Positions 33,416 through 38,530 of a DNA stretch of 38,530 nt are shown piece after piece. Each line of letters begins with the position of its first letter. Positions within the stretch are counted from its first letter, which is position 1. The notes beneath the pieces are model-generated. The model was not told where the DNA came from and did no database searches. It saw only the letters and a list, made by a program, of their open reading frames with translations. Made by a program: the position numbers and the translations under genes. This DNA is from Nocardia cyriacigeorgica NBRC 100375 (GTDB taxonomy: Bacteria; Actinomycetota; Actinomycetes; Mycobacteriales; Mycobacteriaceae): NCBI RefSeq assembly GCF_000308555.1, contig NZ_BAFY01000200.1:1-38530 (forward strand), in the 5' to 3' direction.

Positions 33416-34000
33416 CTACAGTGACGCGGCCCCGCGATTTGGATCACGCACGTCGATCTCCGCCTCGTCCCACGCATCCCGCAACGCCTGTGCGCCGCGC
33501 ACCCGGACCCAGGCCGCTTCGGTGGCGGTCACGGGGACGACGTCGAGATACCGGACAGGCTCGGCCGGTTCGGGCAGCACAACATCGGGGATGTCGCTGG
33601 GGCCGAGGAGCACCGCGGTGAACGGCGAATTGGTCCACATCGGCTCGCCCAGGTCGAGCAACGCGTCCTCTTGCAGCACAACACCTTCCACCGCGGGTGC
33701 GGCGGCGAGGACGCCGAGGGTGCGGGCCAGGCCCGAACTCGCGCCGAGGCCCGCGCGCAGGGTGAGGATCAGTTCCGCGCGTGGGCCTTTCACCGGGTCG
33801 GCCAGCAGCTCGGATGGATCGCCCATCGGGTGACGGGAACCGCCGAGCGTGGCGTAGTGCACGAAGTCGTCACCGGGCACGATGCGCAGGATCTCGATCG
33901 GTTCGAGCCCGAGGAAGGTCACCGAGGCGGCATCCACCGCGGCGGCGTCGACGCCGAAATGTTTCAGCACGCCGGCGCGCACCGTATTCACTACATCCAT
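33416..34000 (-). CDS. Suppressor-of-fused (SUFU) domain protein
   Basis: 194 aa from ATG 34000, 4 bp after the stop of the stress-protein-like gene, so the two are coupled. No strong ribosome binding site. The SUFU pattern is clear: VHYATLGGSRHPMGDP, AELILTLRAG, LQEDALLDLGEPMW, FTAVLLGP, then LDVVPVTATEAAWVRVRGAQALRDAWDEAEIDVRDPNR at the C-terminus. In bacteria SUFU proteins are soluble, and a branch of the family serves as immunity proteins against polymorphic toxins. Here it precedes the toxin-like gene on the same strand, but with a 442-bp gap, and its pairing with a stress-protein gene suggests a core actinobacterial role instead. Confidence 0.88.
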   Translation of the reverse strand: MDVVNTVRAGVLKHFGVDAAAVDAASVTFLGLEPIEILRIVPGDDFVHYATLGGSRHPMGDPSELLADPVKGPRAELILTLRAGLGASSGLARTLGVLAAAPAVEGVVLQEDALLDLGEPMWTNSPFTAVLLGPSDIPDVVLPEPAEPVRYLDVVPVTATEAAWVRVRGAQALRDAWDEAEIDVRDPNRGAASL

Positions 34001-34004
34001 GCGG

Positions 34005-34496
34005 TCAGATCGCCAGCCGCGCGAGCATGTCCCTGGCCTGCTCGGCTGTCTTGGGATCGCACAGCACGTCGTATCGGCCGGCGACCAACTGCATGGTGGA
34101 CGCGAAATCGCGCTGGCCCTTGGTCGCCGCATACGGGATGGAGGTGGAGATGACACCGAAGATGATGCCGCCGACCAGACCGACCAGCAGCGGGCCGAGC
34201 GCCCCGCCGGTGGTGAACAGGCTCAGCAGCAGGCCGAGGAACAGGCCGAGCCACGCACCCGAGACCACACCCCCGCCGATGACCTTGCCCCAATTGAGGC
34301 GGTAGAGCACCCGCTCGACCTGCATGAGATCGACGCCGACGATCGTCACGTCCTGCACCGGGAACTGGTTGTCGGCCAGGTAGTCGACGGCGCGCTGCGC
34401 CTCGGCGTAGGTCGGATACGACCCCACCGGCCAGCCCGACGGCGGCGTCGGCAGACCCTGCCTGCCGCGATTCGCGTTCCCCAAGGGATTCGTCAT
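34005..34496 (-). CDS. General-stress-protein-17M-like membrane protein
   Basis: 163 aa from ATG 34496. A Pro/Gly-rich start (residues 1-22) is followed by WPVGSYPTYAEAQRAVDYLADNQFPVQDVTIVGVDL, the ferredoxin-like GSP17M domain. A glycine-rich double membrane segment, VIGGGVVSGAWLGLFLGLLLSLF and LGPLLVGLVGGIIFGVISTS, interrupts the domain; it then resumes with FASTMQLVAGRYDVLCDPKTAEQARDML. This layout matches the protein next to the MgtE_N/CBS gene in M. tuberculosis (Rv1234 as I recall). Function unknown. Confidence 0.88.
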   Translation of the reverse strand: MTNPLGNANRGRQGLPTPPSGWPVGSYPTYAEAQRAVDYLADNQFPVQDVTIVGVDLMQVERVLYRLNWGKVIGGGVVSGAWLGLFLGLLLSLFTTGGALGPLLVGLVGGIIFGVISTSIPYAATKGQRDFASTMQLVAGRYDVLCDPKTAEQARDMLARLAI

Positions 34497-34547
34497 AGGT
34501 CCATTCTGCTATTCCATCGGGCCCCGTGCCGTGCTATATACCGCGCG

Positions 34548-35495
34548 TCACTTTTCCGGTGGGGTGAAACGGGTGGTGCGAGACATGCCCGCGGCCCGGC
34601 CCTTGTCGGCGATCACCTGCGCCATCTTGGCGCTGGCCTCGTCGATCATCTCGTCGCCGAGCATGACGGCACCGCGGGCCCCGCCCTCGGTGGAGGTGTG
34701 GAAGGCGTAGGCCTCCAGGATCAATTCGGCGCGGTCGTAGTCGGCCTGGCGCGGACTGAAGATCTCGTTGCACGCCTCGACCTGGCCCGGATGCAACACC
34801 CATTTGCCGTCGAATCCGAGCGCGGCGGTGCGGGCGGCGGCGCGGCGGAAACCGTCGACATCGCGCACCTGCAGGTACGGCCCGTCGATGGCCTGGAGGC
34901 CGTGCGCGCGGGCGGTCAGCAGGATCGTCATCAGGATGTGGTGGTAGGCGTCGCCGGTGTCGTAGCCCTCCGGCTGCTCACCCACCACCAGGGTGCGCAT
35001 ATTGATACTGGCCATGAAATCGGCCGGACCGAACACCAGGGCCTGCACGCGCGGACTCGCGGTGGCGATCTCGTCGATATTGCGCAGCCCGAGTGCGTTC
35101 TCCAGCTGCGGTTCGATCCCGATACGGCCCTGCTCGAGCCCGTTGGTCTGCTCCAGTTGGCTCAGCAACAGATCCAGTGCCCGTACCTGACCGGCGTCGG
35201 TCACCTTGGGCAGCAGAATCGCATCGATAGCGGTGCCCGCGCCGTCGACCACGCTGATCACGTCCTGGTAGGTCCACGGCGTGGTCCAGTCGTTCACCCG
35301 CACCACCCGCAGCTGCGAGCCCCAGCCGGAATCATTGAGCGCGGCAATGATATTGGCGCGAGCGGCCGCCTTGGCGGGCGGGGCGACGGCGTCTTCCAGA
35401 TCCAGGAACACCTCGTCGACCGGCAGGCCCTTGGCCTTCTCGATCATCTTCGGGTTGCTGCCCGGCACCGCCAGAACGGAACGGCGTGGCTTCAT
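34548..35495 (-). CDS. HpcH/HpaI aldolase/citrate lyase beta-subunit family CoA ester lyase
   Basis: 315 aa from ATG 35495, with AGGAG 6-7 nt upstream. Family signatures: RRSVLAVPGSNPKMIEKA at the N-terminus, DEVFLDLEDAVAPPAKAAAR, VNDWTTPWTYQDV, ILLPKVTDAGQV, IGIEPQLENALGLRNIDEIA (substrate/metal Glu), VFGPADFMASINM (metal Asp) and KWVLHPGQVEACNEIFSP. This pattern is closest to malyl-CoA/beta-methylmalyl-CoA lyase-like proteins. These cytosolic TIM-barrel enzymes cleave or form malyl-CoA type esters with Mg2+. No citrate lyase alpha or gamma subunits are nearby, so it acts alone. The precise substrate is open. It is divergent from the MgtE_N gene across 54 bp. Confidence 0.92.
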   Translation of the reverse strand: MKPRRSVLAVPGSNPKMIEKAKGLPVDEVFLDLEDAVAPPAKAAARANIIAALNDSGWGSQLRVVRVNDWTTPWTYQDVISVVDGAGTAIDAILLPKVTDAGQVRALDLLLSQLEQTNGLEQGRIGIEPQLENALGLRNIDEIATASPRVQALVFGPADFMASINMRTLVVGEQPEGYDTGDAYHHILMTILLTARAHGLQAIDGPYLQVRDVDGFRRAAARTAALGFDGKWVLHPGQVEACNEIFSPRQADYDRAELILEAYAFHTSTEGGARGAVMLGDEMIDEASAKMAQVIADKGRAAGMSRTTRFTPPEK

Positions 35496-35536
35496 CAACA
35501 CTCCTGTCGTCGGCCGAATTCGGCCCGCAGTGTCAT

Positions 35537-35549
35537 TAGTCTGGCAGTC
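35537..35549 (+). promoter_or_regulatory. Leaderless promoter of the MgtE_N/CBS gene
   Basis: -10 TAGTCT (35537-35542) stands 7 nt before the ATG at 35550, and there is no Shine-Dalgarno sequence. It is the same hexamer and nearly the same spacing as in the monooxygenase promoter. The -35 is not clear. Confidence 0.55.
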
Positions 35550-36836
35550 ATGGCAGCTACCAGGGTCTACGTCGCCAGGCTGGCCGGCCTGGCGGTGCTG
35601 GGACCGGACGGCGAGTCTATCGGCCGCATCCGCGACGTGGTCGTGGCAGTCCGCTACGACCGCCAGCAGCCGCGGGTTCACGGCCTGGTCGTCGAATTGC
35701 CGACCAGGCGGCGGATCTTCGTGCCGATGCTGCGGGTGACCTCGATCGAGCCGGGCAATGTCACCCTCAATACCGGCACCGTCAGCCTGCGCCGCTTCGC
35801 CCAGCGGCCCGGCGAACTGCTGGCATTGGCGCAGATCGTGGATTCGGCGGTGCGCGTGCACGACCCGGACCTGCCCGATCTGGCCGGGGTTGATGTGTTC
35901 GTGGTCGATCTCGGCCTGGAACAGACCAGGACCAGGGATTGGCGGGTGTCCAGGGTCGCGGTGCGCGGGCATCGGCGGCTGGGGCGCAGGCGCACGGTGC
36001 ACGTGGTGGACTGGCAGCACGTCAGCGGGCTGACACCCTACGAGATCGGCAGGCCGGGGCAGGAGGTCACCAGCCTGCTCGAACAGTTCGAGGGGTTGCG
36101 CGCCGCCGACGTCGCGCATCTGCTGCGGGAACTGCCGGAGAAGCGCCGCGTCGAGGTGGCGATCGCGTTGGACGACGAACGCCTCGCCGACGTCGTCCAG
36201 GAACTGCCCGATGACGATCAGGTCGATCTGCTCGGCCATCTCGAGGTGCGCCGGGCCGCCGACGTGCTCGAGGCGATGGACCCCGACGATGCCGCCGACC
36301 TGCTCGGCGAGCTACCCGAGAACGAGGCCGAATCGCTGCTGGCGTTGATGGACCCGGAGGAATCCGAGCCGGTGCGCAGGCTGCTCGCCCACTCCCCGGA
36401 TACCGCGGGCGGTCTGATGACACCGCGGCCGGTGGTGCTGACCCCGGCCACCACGGTGGCCGAGGCGCTGGCCCGGGTGCGCAATCCGGATCTGACCCCG
36501 GCGCTGGCCTCGATGGTGTTCGTGGTGCGGCCGCCGACCTCCACTCCGACCGGCCGCTATATGGGCTGTGTCCATCTGCAACAGTTGCTGCGCGAGCCGC
36601 CGGCACATCTGGTCGGCGGGCTGCTCGATACCGATCTGGCCACCCTGCGGCCGGACGCTCCGCTGGCCGCGGTCACCCGCTACTTCGCCACCTACAACCT
36701 GGTCTGCGGGCCGGTGGTGGACGAGGAGAATCATCTGCTCGGCGCCGTCACCGTCGACGACGTCCTCGATCACCTGCTGCCGGAGGACTGGCGCGAAGAC
36801 GAGGAGCTACACGAAGGGGTGACCGGCCGTGACTGA
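35550..36836 (+). CDS. PRC-barrel/MgtE_N/CBS-pair protein lacking the Mg2+ channel domain
   Basis: 428 aa from ATG 35550. Residues 1-~90 form a PRC-barrel-like domain (LAGLAVLGPDGESIGRIRDVVVAV) and ~90-165 a second similar one. MgtE N-terminal helical repeats follow (~170-285): FEGLRAADVAHLLRELPEKRRVEVAIAL, DDQVDLLGHLEV, and DDAADLLGELPENEAESLLALM. A CBS pair (~290-415) has TAGGLMTPRPVVLTPATTVAEAL and CGPVVDEENHLLGAVTVDDVL. The membrane domain of MgtE is absent, as in the M. tuberculosis homologue (Rv1232c as I recall). A Mg2+-sensing role is suggested by the domains but not shown. The end overlaps the DUF1003 gene by 8 bp, so they are translationally linked. Confidence 0.9.
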   Translation: MAATRVYVARLAGLAVLGPDGESIGRIRDVVVAVRYDRQQPRVHGLVVELPTRRRIFVPMLRVTSIEPGNVTLNTGTVSLRRFAQRPGELLALAQIVDSAVRVHDPDLPDLAGVDVFVVDLGLEQTRTRDWRVSRVAVRGHRRLGRRRTVHVVDWQHVSGLTPYEIGRPGQEVTSLLEQFEGLRAADVAHLLRELPEKRRVEVAIALDDERLADVVQELPDDDQVDLLGHLEVRRAADVLEAMDPDDAADLLGELPENEAESLLALMDPEESEPVRRLLAHSPDTAGGLMTPRPVVLTPATTVAEALARVRNPDLTPALASMVFVVRPPTSTPTGRYMGCVHLQQLLREPPAHLVGGLLDTDLATLRPDAPLAAVTRYFATYNLVCGPVVDEENHLLGAVTVDDVLDHLLPEDWREDEELHEGVTGRD

Positions 36837-37440
36837 CAAGACTCCCCTCGGACGCGCCGTGAACCCGGCCAGGCAGCGGCTGGAGACGCCGGTCGGCTCG
36901 CGATTCCGGTTCGATTGGGATGCCGAGGCGCTGGCGCGCACCAGCGAGCGGGTCGCGCGTTTCCTCGGCACCGGCCGTTATCTCGCGATCCAGACGGTAA
37001 TCGTGGTCGTCTGGATCCTGCTCAACGTCTTCGTGGTGACGCTGCGCTGGGATCCGTACCCGTTCATCCTGCTCAACCTGGCCTTTTCCACCCAGGCCGC
37101 CTATGCCGCCCCGCTGATCCTGCTGGCGCAGAACCGGCAGGACAACCGCGACCGCGTCTCGCTCGAAGAAGACCGGATGCGGGCCGCGCAGACCAAGGCC
37201 GATACCGAATTCCTGGCCCGCGAGCTGGCCGCGCTACGTCTGGCCGTCGGCGAGGTCGCCACCCGTGACTACTTGCGCCGGGAACTCGACGAGATGCGTG
37301 AGGTGCTCGACCGACTCGCCGAGGCGACGCTGCCGGAGCACGAGCCTCGCTCAGACAAGGCCGGAAAGGTCACGCGCAAGAAAAGCTCCGGTAGAAAGCA
37401 GGGCACAGCCCCGGTTTCACCTCCCGCCGCCGATGATTGA
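36829..37440 (+). CDS. DUF1003 membrane protein
   Basis: 203 aa from GTG 36829, with GAAGGGG 9 nt upstream. A basic N-terminus precedes RVARFLGTGRYLAIQTVIVVVWILLNVFVV and YPFILLNLAFSTQAAYAAPLILLAQNRQ, the two transmembrane helices and the LNLxxSxxAAxAAPxIxxxQNRQ signature of DUF1003. A long helical coiled region follows (DRVSLEEDRMRAAQTKADTEFLARELAALR, then LRRELDEMREVLDRL), and a Lys/Ser-rich tail. It is paired with the MgtE_N/CBS gene in many mycolic-acid actinobacteria. Function unknown. Confidence 0.93.
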   Translation: MTDKTPLGRAVNPARQRLETPVGSRFRFDWDAEALARTSERVARFLGTGRYLAIQTVIVVVWILLNVFVVTLRWDPYPFILLNLAFSTQAAYAAPLILLAQNRQDNRDRVSLEEDRMRAAQTKADTEFLARELAALRLAVGEVATRDYLRRELDEMREVLDRLAEATLPEHEPRSDKAGKVTRKKSSGRKQGTAPVSPPAADD

Positions 37441-37558
37441 CCGGAAATACACAACAGCCTTCTGACCGATGGGTAACCTGGATCACGTTGTCCAGAGCGA
37501 CCCGGCCCGGATGTCCGGGACGGTCGCCTCCCGCGACGTAGAGGATTGGTGCGGCCGA

Positions 37559-38530
37559 ATGCGAATATCTGCCCCGATAACCGTCTCGGCACTCGTCGTA
37601 GCCGGCTTGGTCGCTACCGGATCCGCCACCCACACCACCACCTCCACCACCCCGCCGAAGGCACCGGAAGCCCTGCTCGCGGCGTCCTCGCGCAGTACCG
37701 ACACCGTCGGCGACGACACGTCCTCGAAGCTGTCCCAGACGATCGGGCTGCTCCCCGTGGCTCCCGAGCCGCCGCGCAAGCTGCGCGCGATGACTCCGCC
37801 CGCCGACGGCGCGCCGCCGCCGTTCGGTGGCACGGTGCCACTACAGAGCATCTCGCTACCTGTCGGCGGCGGCACCCTCGGCATCCCCGAGGTGGTGCTC
37901 GCCGCCTACCGCAATGCCGAGCTGGCCCTCGAGTCGACGATGCCTGGCTGCGGGCTGTCCTGGAATCTGCTCGCCGGCATCGGCCGGATCGAATCCGGCC
38001 ACGCGGGCAACGGCCGCACCGATGCCGCCGGCACCTCGGTGACCCCCATCTTCGGTCCGGCGCTGGACGGCACCCTGCCCGGCAACGAGATCATCAAGGC
38101 CGCCGACGGCGGCTACGTTCGCGCCATCGGCCCGATGCAGTTCCTGCCCGGCACCTGGAGCCTGTATGCCGCCGACGGCAACGGCGACGGAGTCTCCGAC
38201 CCGCACAACGTCTTCGACGCCACCCTGGCCGCGGGGAAATACCTCTGCTCCGGCGGGCTGAACCTGCGCGATCCGGCCCAGGAACTGCGCGCGGTGCTGC
38301 GCTACAACAACTCGATGTCGTACGCGGCCAATGTGCTGAGCTGGTCGGCGGCCTACCGCACCGGCGGCACTCCGGCTCCGGTCACCATCTCCCCCGAACT
38401 GATCCCGCCGGGCAGCGCCCCGATCGAGATGGGCCCGGACATGACGGCGGTGGACACCACCACGGCGACCACCACCCCCGAAGCGGCGCCGCCGGGGACC
38501 CACACCGTCCCGCCGACCACACCGCAGGGC
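37559..38530 (+). CDS. Secreted lytic murein transglycosylase, 3' end beyond window
   Basis: 324 codons are visible, still open at the edge. ATG 37559 starts a signal peptide (MRISAPITVSALVVAGLVATG); ATG 37511 is an in-frame alternative. TAACCT at 37474-37479 could be a -10. A Thr/Pro/Ser-rich linker (~25-95) leads to the catalytic domain: LSWNLLAGIGRIESGHAGNG with catalytic Glu145, then YVRAIGPMQFLPGTWSLYAADGNGDGVSDPHNVFDATLAAGKYLCSGG and LRAVLRYNNSMSYAANVLSW. This is the SLT/MltB-like fold that cleaves peptidoglycan glycan strands with 1,6-anhydro products. A Thr/Pro-rich C-terminal tail begins at ~290. It corresponds by position to Rv1230c of M. tuberculosis as I recall. It follows DUF1003 by 118 bp. 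Confidence 0.93.
   Translation, partial: MRISAPITVSALVVAGLVATGSATHTTTSTTPPKAPEALLAASSRSTDTVGDDTSSKLSQTIGLLPVAPEPPRKLRAMTPPADGAPPPFGGTVPLQSISLPVGGGTLGIPEVVLAAYRNAELALESTMPGCGLSWNLLAGIGRIESGHAGNGRTDAAGTSVTPIFGPALDGTLPGNEIIKAADGGYVRAIGPMQFLPGTWSLYAADGNGDGVSDPHNVFDATLAAGKYLCSGGLNLRDPAQELRAVLRYNNSMSYAANVLSWSAAYRTGGTPAPVTISPELIPPGSAPIEMGPDMTAVDTTTATTTPEAAPPGTHTVPPTTPQG

Noticed and set aside
33091..33477. 128-codon minus-strand frame upstream of the toxin-like gene
   Set aside because: Overlaps the end of the SUFU gene in another frame, no ribosome binding site, no recognisable pattern.

Overview
The window is high-GC actinobacterial DNA. It has very strong third-position G+C, many GTG starts, 4-bp start/stop overlaps (GTGA, ATGA) and several probable leaderless transcripts. 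The gene content points to the mycolic-acid order Mycobacteriales and most likely Nocardia: a fused E2o-E1o 2-oxoglutarate enzyme (kgd), a mymA/sadH/lipR-like operon, a FadD15-type acyl-CoA ligase, a CorA of the Rv1239c type, and the MgtE_N/CBS, DUF1003, transglycosylase cluster seen in M. tuberculosis around Rv1230c-Rv1234. The genus is an inference from remembered homologues.

Layout. 1-7.0 kb: the tail of a glutathionyl-hydroquinone reductase, an EcsC-like protein, an ABC ATPase/permease pair with a degenerate ATPase, and a giant fused TMD-NBD-TMD-NBD ABC exporter split by a frameshift near 5570. 7.1-10.9 kb: kgd. 11.2-13.3 kb: an F420-type luciferase-like oxidoreductase, a small secreted protein and a TetR regulator. 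13.4-16.7 kb: a flavin monooxygenase, SDR and lipase operon, controlled from a spacer packed with TTGA/TCAA half-sites and closed by a strong terminator. 16.8-18.6 kb: fadD15-like ligase. 18.7-21.0 kb: a PadR regulator and DHA2 drug exporter. 21.2-25.8 kb: an osmoprotectant ABC importer with a divergent second binding protein. 25.8-31.4 kb: corA, a PHP phosphoesterase, a small membrane protein, a flavoprotein and malic enzyme.

31.5-33.4 kb is an AT-richer accessory islet. It holds a ribbon-helix-helix/Doc-like pair whose Fic motif has lost its catalytic residues, a 42-bp perfect palindrome, and a two-gene unit that I read as a small secreted toxin-like protein plus a putative immunity protein. 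The toxin-like gene is cut by one in-frame TAA just before a basic RNKQKR tail. 33.4-38.5 kb returns to core genes: a SUFU-domain protein (a fold also used by immunity proteins), a stress-protein-17M-like membrane protein, an HpcH/citrate-lyase-beta family lyase and, divergently, the MgtE_N/CBS protein, a DUF1003 protein and a secreted lytic transglycosylase cut by the window edge.

The most unusual items are the truncated toxin/immunity-like pair, the catalytically degenerate Doc homologue, the operator array of the mymA-like operon, the decayed duplicate of a binding-protein gene 3' end, and the frameshifted exporter with its roughly 80-residue insertion in NBD1.
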